Below, piece after piece: positions 48,770 through 60,110 of a stretch of DNA of 64,000 bases (its first letter is position 1; every line of letters begins with the position of its first letter). The notes under the pieces were generated by a model. The model saw only the letters and a list, made by a program, of their open reading frames with translations, made no database searches and was not told the DNA's origin. Source of the stretch: Diadema setosum (lineage: Eukaryota; Echinodermata; Echinoidea; Diadematoida; Diadematidae); contig CM067075.1 of NCBI GenBank assembly GCA_033980235.1, positions 13,980,716 through 14,044,715 on the forward strand. The letters are read 5' to 3'. The position numbers were made by a program, and so were the translations under genes.

Positions 48770-49090
48770 AGGAAATTGCTTTGACATTTTGACAAAAGAC
48801 AGCGTTTCTTTTCAAGTATGCAATATACATGTACATCACACCTAAAAAAGAACATATCGAGCCAGCAGCAATTTGCTGTCCCCTTCATTTTTTTAGTAAA
48901 TACGACGAGCAGAGAAAACCAGTAAAAAATGTACTTCAAGTTCTTTAACCATAAAATGGTACTAAACACGAAGAAGCACAAGCAGCATTAGCCAATTATA
49001 CCTAATGATTAAACATTCAATGTGCACAGGGTGGCCTGTTAACATCTTATGAGATACCTGTACTAATACTCCTTTTTCAGTGCGGGGGTA
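48770..49090. repeat. Dispersed repeat, copy 1
   Basis: Shares TTTTGACAAAAGACAGCG, GAGCCAGCAGCAATTTGCTG, ACTAAACACG...AGCCAATTA and CATTCAATGTG with 63393-64000 in the same order and strand. This copy lacks the MITE found at 63535-63814. Confidence 0.85.
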
Positions 49091-49357
49091 CTAATAAGAG
49101 GAATGTAATTGTTATGAACAAGATTACCACCAAGTTCCATAGAGGATTTCATCATTTACTCTGAAATACAGCTTAAGATATTACAAAATAAGAACATTTT
49201 CTTTGGTCCCCATTTCCAAACTCTATGTGAGAGCGGCTTGAGAGCATGGAACATCAAATTCAGTGAAATGCTGTGAAGCATTCAATTGTCATGTTATAGA
49301 ACATAAATATATTACGCATCAATTTGCACAAATAGCGAAGAGATTTCACTCCTTCTG

Positions 49358-49406
49358 TAGCACCTCCCTGGTAAGATCAGGGAGGTGCTCACCTCCCTGG
49401 TAAGAT
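49358..49406. mobile_element. TIR-only micro-copy of the CAGGGAGGTG element
   Basis: The order is TAGCACCTCCCTG (end of another copy), GTAAGAT, then CAGGGAGGTGC-TCACCTCCCTG (49378-49399, 22 bp), then GTAAGAT again (49400-49406). The 22-bp unit is two inverted termini with nothing between, flanked by a 7-bp direct repeat. The termini and TSD length match the elements at 57714-58887 and 59382-60110. Confidence 0.85.
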
Positions 49407-49906
49407 TAACTATTACTAAATGAGGATAGCTGAAGCCAAAGCTATGACCTTTGCGAGGCGTCTGGGGAATTCTAGACGTCATTGGAATGCAAGTCTAATA
49501 GAATCTCCTAAATAGAAGGGGAATCCCCGGTCTCTGAAAAGAATGAATACGCCCTTTAACCCTTGCAGATGATACAGTTCAAGCAGGTATTACCAACCAA
49601 ACAGGTCTGCCTTTGAATATTATACTGTTTTTCAGAATTTGTTATCAAATTGTACTGAATATATTGAGTAGAATATACTCTTGAACTTTGCCACATTTTT
49701 TTTTTGATACTGCAAGCTAAAATTTTGCATTGAATCTGTTTCCCTGACATATTCAGTTCGTTGATTGTGGATTTTATTTGAAAAAAAAAACAATGTCAAT
49801 GTCAATGACAGAAGAAAAAAGCAATCGAAATGTGTGCGTGTGTGCAAATTACGCGTGTGTGCATATGTTTTGTGTGAATATACAAATGATGCATAGGATA
49901 GAGTGT

Positions 49907-50130
49907 GTTAGTGAAGGTGCGGCGCGCTCGAGAGTATTGACAATGGTGCGACATGCACGAGGCGCAGCCGAGTGCATGTTTGCAACCTTTGTCAAACATT
50001 TTCAAGAAGTAGTTGGACTTCCACGTGGCCTTCTCGAGTATTGACAAAGGTTGCAAACATGCACTCGGCTGCGCCTCGTGCATGTCGCACCATTGTCAAT
50101 ACTCTCGAGCGCGCCGCAGCTTCACTAACG
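49907..50130. repeat. Near-perfect 90-bp-arm fold-back
   Basis: TTAGTGAAGGTGCGGCGCGC ... CAACCTTTGTCAA (49907-49996) is mirrored at 50041-50130 with about one mismatch. The loop is 44 bp. It contains GCACGAGGCGCAGCCGAGTG, itself nearly palindromic. Confidence 0.92.
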
Positions 50131-50614
50131 CCACGAAATAATCCTGTGCATCATTTGTTTTATAAAATGGGTCGAAAACTAACAGCATTATTCACGTACC
50201 TTTGTGGGTCAATACCAGTCAGCTACATGTAGCACTCGCTCAAAAGTCAAGATGTCCGAAGATGTTCGTCCCAAACATTTACGCACGTCGCACTCGGAAA
50301 TCCCGCACATAAGTACTGTACGTACGTATAAGAGTATACGTACGCCACGTGTTATACACAAGAAAGGCCGCCGGCTGTTGTGGCAGCCCGCGGCCCGAAC
50401 TAGAAGTAAAGTTTACAGGATTGACAGCGCGTATAGTAGCGCGTGACGCACTTGTAACAACTGATTGAGTGCGCACTGCTAGTGTAAACATTATGACGTA
50501 CGTCAGGCCAGGGAGGTGGAAGAAGCCGTGCATTTACTAAGAAATAATGCACGCGCACGTGACTCATTTCAGCGCTTCCAATTGGCTACATTCTTGAACC
50601 CATTTTATAATATA

Positions 50615-50790
50615 CAAATGATGCACAGGATAGAGTGCATTAGTGTAGGCGTAGTGCACTCGAGGGTATTTACAATTGTGAAACATGCACGAGGCGAAGC
50701 CGAGTGCATGTTGCACTACATTGTAAATACCCGAGAGTGAGCTACGCCTACACTAACGCCACGAAATAATCCTGTGCATCATTTGTTTTA
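50615..50790. repeat. Loop-less fold-back, second unit
   Basis: Arms run from ACAAATGATGCACAGGATAG inward to ACATGCACGAGGCGAAGCCG, and back out to CCTGTGCATCATTTGT. Diverged from the first fold-back, so the two arose from an older duplication and each has kept its own self-complementarity. Confidence 0.85.
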
Positions 50791-51864
50791 TAAAATGGGT
50801 CGAAAATTCGAAAACTAACATCATTTTTCAGCGTTTTTCACGTACCTTTGTGGGTCAAGACGTCCGAAGATGTTCGTCCCAAACTTTTACGCACGTCGCA
50901 CTCGCGGAAGTCCCGCACAAACAGTATAAGTATACGGGGGTTGGGTTTCCGGACACCCGCATGAAAACTTACTTATTTTACATAGAATATGCACCCTTTA
51001 CCTTAAAGACTTGATATAGACTCCTCATATAGGCCTACTAGACAACATACTCTGAAAACGGCGTGAGAATTAACCTGATAAATCGTTGGATTTGCTCTTC
51101 AAAGTGACTCCATGTACGCGTCCGGTCCCATAACGCTTGGTCTACTGTACTGTACAAAGTGTACGTATAAACAGTATACGTACGTACGCCACATATGTTA
51201 TGCACAAGGGAAGACAGGCGCAGGCCGGCCGGCAGCCCGAACTAGAAGTTGTTTACAGGATTGACAGCGCGTACGCGTATGCATGCAATTCATCAAAGGA
51301 GCCGCCGCGCGCACAGACGATCGGCAATCTACCATAGGATTACAGGCAGTGCAATAGTACTGAAGTAAAGGAAGGAGGTGTGTCTCATTTCAGCGCTTCC
51401 TATTGGCTACATTCTTGAACCCATTTTATAAAGGCCATTATCAATATAGTTTCAAAGCATTAGTAACAGTGGCGATGCCGAATGTGTTCTTGAAACAGGT
51501 TTCAATCCAATGAATCTAATGGGACATGGATAGTTAACCATGATATCCGGACACAGTATCAAAATACATAGGCTATATACCAAGGTATCCATACCATCCT
51601 AATGTCACCCAGAGGGTACACTCCCATCGTTTATAAGTATCGACTTTCATAAAGGGTTGACATCGCCTGATACGGACATCAAATCCTTTGATTTTTTTTT
51701 AAAATCAATGTTCTGAAAATAATGTTTCAGTGTGATACCTCTTCCCGTGATTCCCTATAAGTCATGGATATAATGCATGTAAATACATTGATTATTCGAT
51801 GTGCAGTCGGGTTGTAGATATTTCAAATAAATGAGAAATGAGTAACGCTATTATTTTGGGTGCA

Positions 51865-52150
51865 CGTCACGACTTCGACACCCACGAATCATGCAGCTCA
51901 CGAGTCATGTGGCCAATGAGTTCGACACTAAGCAAACAAGGCCCACGAACATGACGAGCCCCACACAATTAAGCCCTGTGTTGTAATGTCGACTAGTGGG
52001 CTGAATTCTACCTAGTGTCGCACTCATGGGCCTTGTTTGCGTAGTGTCGAACTCATGGGCTGTATGACTCGTGGGCTGTATGACTCATCCCTTTTTTCAT
52101 TGTCGAACTCGTGGGCTGTATGACTCGTGGATGCCGGTCTCGTGGGATGA
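51865..52150. repeat. Inverted-repeat element of GACTCGTGGGCTGTAT words
   Basis: GAGTTCGACACTAAGCAAAC and AAGGCCCACGAAC are mirrored by GGGCCTTGTTTGCGTAGTGT and CGAACTCATGGGC. The word ATGACTCGTGGGCTGT repeats at the right end. Termini are unclear. Similar in style to the AT-flanked MITEs with private sub-repeats. Confidence 0.65.
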
Positions 52151-52653
52151 TCCCGATATTTTGAACTACGAGTGTTGAAGAAGCTTGAGAGAAATGGGCA
52201 TACTCAGTCAGATTTGAGTTGAGTTCACCTGACCATTTCTACGGAACTTTATTTTCTTTTTTCAGATGAAATTCACAATCAATGAAACAAATAAGTCAAT
52301 TATATAAGTGAAAGTTTGGCTTTCAGTCTGAAATTCAATATAGCAAAATTCTATGGGAAATTTACTTCCATACTACTTACAGTATTATAAACGAGCAAGA
52401 ATGGTGATTGGGTGATATACATTATTATCTATAGGTATATATCCCCCACCCCATTATCACCTATGACTATTATGTGTATATATCTCTTCCGTTCACGGCA
52501 GAAACTCATGTATGGCCATAATAATATCTGGAAAATTGCATTTCAAACATTTTTACATGCAATGCAATGATGGCACTGTTTCCTTTGTACATTGCGCTCG
52601 AAAATACGACGTATTGTTTATAATAATTTGTATGCTGCTATGCTTACCCGAGC

Positions 52654-52850
52654 TTAAAGGGATAGTACAAGTTCGGTTGAGATGGGGCTTCGGGTTTGCA
52701 ACGTTTTTTTTTTATTATGATTTTTATTGAGATAATGAGAAACATCTCATGAAATATGAAAGAGCAAATGATTCTAAGAGGAATTAAGAGTTTATTTGAT
52801 GAAAATTGGTTTTCAAATGGCTGAGATATACAAAACAGTTCAAGGAAATC
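52654..52850. mobile_element. Truncated copy 3 of the TTAAAGGG MITE
   Basis: TTAAAGGGATAGTACAAGTT, GAGATAATGAGAAAC and GATGAAAATTGGTTTTCAAA match the left arm of 4735-5124. The right arm is missing. Confidence 0.8.
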
Positions 52851-52869
52851 ATAAACTTCGATTTACCAA

Positions 52870-53104
52870 TTAAGCATCATATTCCACGTGTCCTGAAATC
52901 GATCCCAAGTCCTCAAAATGATGTACCTCGACAGTGCGGAAATAAACATGCTCACCTATTATGCCCTGGACAATAACATTCTGACCTGGGCCTTGTTGCA
53001 TGCAGAGGTTATCACATATCCGGATATTATGTGACCGGGGCGGATAAAAGAGACGTGCACGGAACTCTCCACCAACTGGGCATTGCCAATAACCAATTAC
53101 TCTT
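52870..53104 (-). pseudogene. Downstream part of a transposon-split ORF
   Basis: The minus-strand frame RVIGYWQCPVGGEFRARLFY ... EVHHFEDLGSISGHVEYDA ends in TAA at 52872-52870. It is cut by the 2.1 kb element at 53107-55220. Removing the element and one AT joins it in frame to 55221-55258, giving a 90-residue ORF with its own ATG. No family is recognised. It may be a small gene, an exon of a larger one, or chance. Confidence 0.35.
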
Positions 53105-53976
53105 ATAAAGGTGCAATCACACATCGCCGGTTTAGACGGCGGTTCATGGCGGTTCAGCAAATCGCCGTGCTACGCCAAAGACCGTGTTTACACCGTACAC
53201 AAGCCGTGGTCATCCGTCACTCATCCGCCATGAACCGCGAGAACCGCGGGGAACCGCGGGGAACCGCCAGAAAAATTAAACATGTTTAATTTTTCGTGGC
53301 GGTCTTGGCGGTTTGAAATGGACCGTGTTCACATCGCCGTTCATCGTGTAAAGAACAGCATCCTCCGTGTTTGCACCTCAAGATCCGTGATAATACCGTG
53401 TTAATACCGCCATAATTTTCAAGCGAAAAGAAACAATGAACTTAAAAGAGAATGTAATGGCTCCGGCGACACTTTGCGGCGGAGCAATAAAAATGGAGAA
53501 AAAAGCAAAGATGAACCCATAATTCAAGATCGGGTAAATATATTGAATGTTATAGTTTCCTTACTTCTTTAGCACATATACAGTAACAAATAAAGTTTAA
53601 TGTTCAAAAAGTTGTTAGGTATGTTGAATTACCTTATTTACATTAAAACCATCATTTTCATAAGTTAAAAGGTAACTTCATAATTTTACTTAAGCTTAAC
53701 AGCTTTTAAGATGGCCAGCCACGTGAACCTGATAAGTTATACACAGAAGACTTATGTAAATATGTAATGCTGATACAGATAAAAATATTATGTTGAATTT
53801 TAGGAGAGTAGAGGGAAATGCAATGTTGAAAATTGAAAAAAAAAAAAAAAAACACCATTATTATGTTACGTGAACCTGTCAGTATAGAGGAAACTATGCA
53901 CACATACTGTATATGCTTGTTTCATAATGTATAATGTACATAAATGTCTTTTTATTGACTGTTGTTAAAGGTATTA

Positions 53977-54520
53977 TTATTATTGTTATTATTATATTAT
54001 CATCATTGCCGCTCTAATAAAGCGCATATACATTTGGCAAGGTCTCTATGCGCTTTAGAGGGGGAACAAAAGAAGAGTTTGTTTGCAAAAACCGATAAGT
54101 CCATATTTGTCAAATTGAGATATTTGCAATTAAAGGTCAAGGAAAATAAAGAGAATAATAAGAAAATTTTTGCTTCTTTTGACCATAACTTCAAAAATAT
54201 ACCTTTTTATGTAATGACCAATATATCATTTAAAAGGTATTATTTTGTACTTTATGACAGAGATCGTACTTTAAAATCTTCAAAAATGGACTTATCGGTT
54301 TTTGCAAACTACTGATAAACAGGAAAAGGTAATTTCAGAAACAGCAACATGCTCCTTTAACCATCATCTACAAATACTATGTTATTATTTTAACAGATAA
54401 GTTTTTAAAAACATTTTGGACTTATTGATGGAACTTGCATGTTTTATCTCTTGGACTGCTGTTCCACAGTCCTGGAGCGGCGTAAACTACGTTTGCCATA
54501 GTAGTTTGTTGTAATGGATC
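53977..54520 (-). pseudogene. LINE 3' remnant, split by a MITE
   Basis: On the minus strand VVYAAPGLWNSSP (about 54460-54500) resembles the APRLWNSLP block of CR1/L2-type LINEs. The 3' end GCGCATAGAGACCTTGCC runs into a TAA/TTA tail near 53977. A MITE is inserted at about 54077-54313. Confidence 0.65.
54077..54313. mobile_element. MITE with GTTTGCAAAAACCGATAAGT ends
   Basis: GTTTGCAAAAACCGATAAGT then CCATATTTG at 54081 is mirrored by CAAAAATGG then ACTTATCGGTTTTTGCAAAC ending at 54309. About 235 bp, AT-rich, inside the LINE remnant. Confidence 0.85.
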
Positions 54521-55220
54521 GAGGGTATCACATATACAGATTCCCCTTACGATTTAGGAACTCTCGTAGGCTCATATTTCACAAGGAGCACTGAAAGGTA
54601 AGAAGGAGCAATTTTGTGAAAACATGGATAAACAAGCAACAAGATCTTAAATTCAATACGCGAAATAACTATGTGAACACTAAATGAAAAAGAGAGATGT
54701 TGAAACAAGCAAGTACTTGTACGTCACTTGATGAATAAACCTGCAAATGAACAGGAAACTTCGGAAACTTTGTTGGATTCTGCTTTGATATGTATATCTT
54801 TTTAATGACAGTTAATACAGATATTTAAAAAATCAAAAGAGAAAGAGAGAAAGCACGTTGAAACTTGAAGATAATTGCTTGTTGCATCACTAATATCAAT
54901 CTGTAAAACATAGGGGGCTACAACGATTCAAAATTTCTTTAAAATTGCGTTTACCTAACAAAGCAAAACGCTCCTTGTTGAAACCCATTGAGGACAAGTG
55001 AAAGGGCTCTGATTGCATCCAAATACACGGGCTTGGTATGGACTCCTCCACCTTCCGGGGAGATCCGTGTTACTACCGCGTCAATCCGCGTTTGCTCCGT
55101 GTTCAGTACGTGTTGAGAACGTAGTTAAAGTGCTTTCCGCCATCATTGGGACACGGTTCACGGCGGTTTGAGAACCGCCATGAACCGCCATCTGAACCGG
55201 CGATGTGTGATCGCACCTTT

Positions 55221-55258
55221 ATACCACCGCGATTTATATGAAATATTCCACGTTTCAT
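55221..55258 (-). pseudogene. Upstream part of the transposon-split ORF
   Basis: ATG at 55258-55256 begins MKRGIFHINRGG and runs to the AT target duplication at 55222-55221. It continues, after the element, as IRVIGYWQCPVGG at 53104. An in-frame stop lies seven codons upstream of the ATG. Confidence 0.33.
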
Positions 55259-56507
55259 GATTGAGCATTCATCGTGTTATACATGTATAGAAACAGTATC
55301 AATCCTGAGTAAGACCAATGCTGTATAATCAACGTCCGGATCGACAGGCGAGTTTGACAAGACCTACGCGAGTGTTTAATAAGTGATGCAGTAATATGGG
55401 AATTATCAAGAAAATTTAATAAATAAATGTCCACCTCTTTTTTCGTTTTTTTTTTCTCCGACAATCGACCAGATACCGATTATGACACAAGGTTGGGCTG
55501 AGTTAGATTGAGATAAGTTGAATCTATTTTTATAACTTTGTTCGTTGCTCCAAATGATTTACACAATCGATGAAACAAAATTATGTCAAGGATACAACCG
55601 AGATACTTTTTCTTAAACAATGACATTTAGGAGGAATTTCTACTCCAATCTTTTTGACAATATGATAAAAACATCTGAAAGGAGAATAAACGAAAGTGGA
55701 ACCCGATGCAAATGCTAAGATTGTGTATAGTTTATGTCCAAAAACAAAACAAAGGAAATAAATACCGAACTAATAAATGCCTTAATCAAAACTTACAAAT
55801 AAAACATAATGAAATTACAAAATTATTCATCAAACAATTTTAAATGTGGAGGAAATAGAAGAGGAAATGGAACATTACTCTCGAAATGGTTGCTTGTGAA
55901 CGAGAGACACGGACATTGCTGATATAAGACAATACCATACATGAGAGGGCATACAAAGAATGGGAAAAGTGGAGTATTAATAGAAAAAGAGAATAGTTGA
56001 CATTAAGCATCGAATATTTGACTACAAAAAGTTTAGCTCATCAGGGTCATTACATTTACATTTAATAACCTTTCTTTGACACAAAAGCGCATAATGCGGC
56101 ATAAAACCGCGTAATACCTTGTCTTCTGCTGGATTATAAAAGTAGAGGGCTTTCTGTACCCAATGCTTTCAAGAGTTGGATTGATACCTTCACACCAGGG
56201 TGCCTTTTCAACGACATGTCACAGTTGATAACTCATTGAATTTATGCATTCATTCCTCAAGACGAGTAAACAAACGTATGATTGTTATCAAAATATTACA
56301 TATAAAGGTTCATTGCAAGCAACATTTATACGGACAAAGAAAGGAAATAATCCAATAAAAATAAACAAACCTGATTATTACTGAGAAATAGTGAGAACTG
56401 TATATATAATATTTCACTTTAATATCTATGTATATTTCTTCTATTTCACATACGACAGAAACACAATAATGATACGTATGACCAAGGGACATAGTCTAAT
56501 ACTATAA
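55259..56507. other. No recognisable gene
   Basis: AT-rich, with no exon, RNA gene or element termini seen apart from short homopolymers. Confidence 0.45.
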
Positions 56508-56913
56508 GGGCGATGAGTTGGCTCAGTCGGCAGCGCGTCTGCCTCACAATCCTAAGGACCCGGGTTCGAACCCGAGTCTGGACTGAGCAATGTTGTGTGT
56601 AATCATACCGTCCCCTCTAGCAAGAGGCAAAACACTCTGTCCCTCGGATAGGACATAAAATGGAGGTCCCGTGTATGACAGAGCAAGGAGCTTGTGTTTG
56701 AAGCTCCTTAAGCTCCTTGCTTTGGAGAGAGTCACAACTCATGCACGTAAAAGATCCCGCTTCATTCATTCATCGCAAAGAGCAGGGTGTTTAACCCGGT
56801 GAAGTGGTCCCACCTCACATCCAACTGGACTCCATGGAAGACCAGCTTAGTGTAGCTGAATGTGGGCTATCCAGCCATCTTCTCAGATGGAAATGAACAA
56901 ACAAACAAACAAA
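56508..56913 (+). mobile_element. tRNA-derived SINE
   Basis: The head GGGCGATGAGTTGGCTCAGT then CGGCAGCGCGTCTGCCTCAC ends with GGGTTCGAACCC. TTGGCTCAGTCGG fits the pol III A box and GGTTCGAACCC the B box. A non-tRNA body follows, with GTAAAAGATCCCGC, CGGTGAAGTGGTCCC and ATGTGGGCTATCCAGCC, and the element ends in a CAAA repeat. The anticodon arm is degenerate, so this is a SINE head and not a functional tRNA. No clear target duplication. Confidence 0.88.
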
Positions 56914-56964
56914 CTTTAGTGTGTACAGCAGCGATAAGAAGCAACAAAAGCAAAGAGCTAAACT

Positions 56965-57322
56965 TAAAGGCATAATTTACCATTTTGTAGATGAAACAAA
57001 AACCCCGTGTTAGTGCTTTAAAATAGTTCTAAAATGTGAGTTAGGGATAGAAACAAACACTGTAAAAATATGAATCTATCTTTATAATTGATGTTAAGTA
57101 TCGTAAAATACATAAAATGTGAATAATAGTTATAATAAAAAAATGTTGCCAGACTAAACCGTCTACAGTTATGGTTTATTGAGAAAAATACTGATATCCC
57201 CTTATATTTTTGTCTTTATTGCGAAAATTTTATATGGATGTTTTGTGATACAAACAGACCTAGACATAAGCATCAAATGTGATATCTTGACATTTTTTTC
57301 AATCACTGCTCCCAAAGGTAAA
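56965..57322 (+). mobile_element. MITE, second copy of the 44217-44583 family
   Basis: Starts AAAGGCATAATTTACCATTT and runs, in the opposite orientation to the 44.2 kb copy, to CACTGCTCCCAAAGGTAAA. The terminal AAAGG of the right end is lost. Confidence 0.78.
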
Positions 57323-57713
57323 CAGGATATGATATTTTGTTGGTAGATTATCAATGACAGACAATAAGGTAACAGCGTAATTAAAAGTACAACTCATTTG
57401 AAAAAGGCTCATTGGGGGAAATGCTTTAGTCCTATGGTTGATAACATTCAGATATTTCTATTGCAGATACTACGAAAGAAAGAGTGAGAAAGAAAAAGAA
57501 AGCACAAATTAAAGAAGGACGATAGGTATGAGAGGTTAAACGACTATTGCATTAACGTAAAATTAAAGTAAGCTACTCTTTAAAAATTAGATCAAGTGGT
57601 GGTCAAGCGAGCGCATTTTCTTTTCAGAATAACAGTTGGTACTGGTATAGCGCATAATAAGTATAGAGAAAGAGAGGGTATTTAGTATAAAGTTTGGTAT
57701 TCTATACTTACAA

Positions 57714-58887
57714 CAGGGAGGTGTTACAGAGATGGAGTGGCAACTCTTCGTAATTCATGCAAACACATGTTTGGCTTCAAGGCGTTACAATGGGATGTCT
57801 AGCATTCCATTACGCTTTGAAGTCATGCTCGGCACCGCTCTGGTTTGCAAGACGAAGTTCGGAGAAGGGAACGCATTTTACCTTTCGTTGAATTACAAGT
57901 TTTATTTCACCGTAAAATTTTAAATGAAATACTCGAATTGATTTAGAATAGTTTTCAAAAGAATTCACTATTATAAACATGTATTTCTAGTTTCTTCGTA
58001 ATGCGCAAATCAAAATGAAATGAAAATTAGGCCCTCTTAAAAACCTAATATTTTTCTATAATGCGCATTATTTTGTGCATGTTAGTTTTTTTTTTTTATC
58101 TTTTAATCTGGGATATGTTGATCTTTCAAATACAGTACTCCGCTAAAGCGTATTCCAGCGTGCTTTTAAACTATTTGCTGTTAAAATTGTTAGTTTTACA
58201 CTGCATTTTGGTTCGCTGCTCCAATAGACCAGTTCGTAATTCCACTTTGCGCATGAGCAGAAAAAGGTCATTTGTACCAACAGGCATTTCAGTTTGTAAA
58301 TTCACTGAGATAAGCATCTGTGATGCGATAATTATTCATGTGATCCTTATCTAAATGGTGCTTGCCAGCACATCCACCTGACAGCAAGAATGGTATTTCG
58401 CAATATAAAAGGAAATATGCTGTTATTGCATTCAATACAAAACAATGAAATGGATGCCCGCTAAATTGTCAACTGATGGAGTATTCTGATCACCTGCCTT
58501 AAACGCGAGATAATTCTTTGTTTGAACATGAATTCCATAAATTGTTACGTCAGGCAAGCTTAGGCATTATGCCGCTTTGAAAACGAGTGAAGTGCCTAAC
58601 TAACTGAGAAAAAAGAAAGGTCATTTGTACCAATGTGTACATGAGCTAATTACGAACTGGCTTATTCAAGTTACACAAATTTATTGTTGCCATCACATTG
58701 AAAGAGAGAGCGAATTGCAGTAGGGGCAAGTATTTCCAGATGTGAGAGCGCTAGTCCCGATTATTGATGCTCTCTTTTGTCAAAGCACATGGGTAACACC
58801 TGTAGTTGAACGCATAACTTCTCGGCGGCGCCGCGCATGACTTCAAACGAGAGCAGTAGTTGTCTCTCCTTCTCTAGCACCTCCCTG
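57714..58887. mobile_element. CAGGGAGGTG element, copy 1 (7-bp TSD CTTACAA)
   Basis: Ends CAGGGAGGTGTTACAGAGA and TCTCTAGCACCTCCCTG are flanked by CTTACAA at 57707-57713 and 58888-58894. The interior matches 59382-60110 in inverted orientation. A 438-bp AT-type MITE is inserted at 58226-58663. ORFs inside are short and not transposase-like. Confidence 0.9.
58226..58663. mobile_element. AT-type MITE, copy 2 (empty site known)
   Basis: AGACCAGTTCGTAATT at the left and AATTACGAACTGGCTT at the right, flanked by AT (58224-58225, 58664-58665). The sister element at 59382-60110 lacks it and reads GCTCCA-AT-TCAAG (reverse complement of 59600-59610), the exact empty site. Homologous to 38475-39167. 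Confidence 0.95.
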
Positions 58888-58894
58888 CTTACAA

Positions 58895-59374
58895 AGATGT
58901 ACAGTGAAACACTTAATGCATAGTAAGGGTAGCAGATCTATTAGGATCGTTCCTGGTCGTAAAATTTCGTTTTTAAGCACTGTTGTTTTTAAAGATATAT
59001 TAACATGACCTCAACACTAAATTGCCTCCATTTCAAACTTCTTCATTTCTACTCAGAGTTCAGGCGACAGTGTTTGATGAAATGGAAGTTAGTGACTGAG
59101 AGAGAGAGAGAAAAAAAGAAAGAGAATATGAACAAAAAGACATCTGACGTCTTTTTCCCTCAAAGTTTTGCTGAATGCAGCAGAGTCCAGATGCAATTGA
59201 GAGCGAGAGTGATTTGGCGGAAGAAGCGGTTGGCGTCCGTCTCCGAGCAGTTCTTGAAGGCCCTGACAGTGAACTGGAGTCTGTGTGCAAAGGGCGTGAC
59301 AGGGCAACGTGACGTGGTGTGATGTTCTTCTTTATTCACTCTTTATTTTCAAATCATTCGTGCACACACCCTCA
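58895..59374. other. Spacer between the two opposed elements
   Basis: Contains an open plus-strand stretch (59150-59320, encoding RVIWRKKRLASVSEQFLKAL) of higher GC content than its surroundings. I recognise no family, and a GA-rich run precedes it. It could be an isolated exon fragment or chance. Confidence 0.2.
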
Positions 59375-59381
59375 CTTACAC

Positions 59382-60110
59382 CAGGGAGGTGCTAGAAAGG
59401 AGAGACAACTACTGCTCTCCTTTGAAGTCATGCGCGGCGCCGCCGAGAAGTTATGCGTTCAACTACAGGTGTTACCCATGTGCTTTGACAAAAGAGAGCA
59501 TCAATAATCGGGACTAGCGCTCTCACATCTAGAAATACTTGCCCCTACTGCAATTCGCTCTCTCTTTCAATGTGATGGCAACAATGAATTTGTGTAACTT
59601 GAATTGGAGCAGCGAACCAAAATGCAGTGTAAAACTAACAATTTTAACAGCAAATAGTTTAAAAGCACGCTGGAATACGCTTTAGCGGAGTACTGTATTT
59701 GAAAGATCAACATATCCCAGATTAAAAGATAAAAAACTAACATGCGCAAATATGCGCATTATAGAAAAATATTAGGTTTTTAAGAGGGCCTAATTTTCAT
59801 TTCATTTTGATTTGCGCATTACGAAGAAACTAGAAATACATTTTTATAATATTGAATTCTTTCCTTAACTATTCTAAATCAATTCGAGTATTTCATTTAA
59901 AATTTTACGGTGAAATAAAACTTGTAATAATTCAACGAAAGGTGAAATGCGTTCTTCGTCTCCGAACTTCGTCTTGCAAACCAGAGCGGTGCCGAGCATG
60001 ACTTCAAAGCGTAATGGAATGCTAGACATCCCATTGTAACGCCTTGAACCCAAACATGTGTTTGCATGAATTACGAAGAGTTGCCACTCCATCTCTGTAA
60101 CACCTCCCTG
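59382..60110. mobile_element. CAGGGAGGTG element, copy 2, inverted (7-bp TSD CTTACAC)
   Basis: Ends CAGGGAGGTGCTAGAAAGG and CTCTGTAACACCTCCCTG are flanked by CTTACAC at 59375-59381 and 60111-60117. Near-identical to copy 1 apart from the latter's inserted MITE. Together they form a 2.4-kb inverted repeat with a loop of about 480 bp. Confidence 0.92.

Larger units (their letters stand above)
49882..51432. repeat. Two tandem units (about 730-820 bp), each headed by a fold-back
   Basis: Both units contain ACAAATGATGCA...GGATAGAGTG, a fold-back, TGTTTTATAAAATGGGTCGA, CGTACCTTTGTGGGTCAA, TCCGAAGATGTTCGTCCCAA, GTTTACAGGATTGACAGCGC and TTCAGCGCTTCCWATTGGCT. Unit 2 carries an extra segment of about 210 bp (50938-51150). 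Many ACGT-rich words. No credible ORF. Confidence 0.85.
53107..55220. mobile_element. 2.1-kb AT-flanked DNA element with 49-bp TIRs
   Basis: The left end AAAGGTGCAATCACACATCG and the right end in reverse complement AAAGGTGCGATCACACATCG both continue into CCGGTTNAGA and GGCGGTTCATGGCGGTTC. AT is duplicated outside (53105-53106, 55221-55222). Subterminal zones are rich in CCGTGTT and GAACCG words like those of 18753-19104. The interior is AT-rich and holds a LINE remnant and a further MITE. No transposase ORF. It interrupts a small ORF. Confidence 0.9.

Noticed and set aside
56508..56583. Functional tRNA gene
   Set aside because: A and B boxes are present but the anticodon arm and acceptor pairing are poor and a SINE body and CAAA tail follow.
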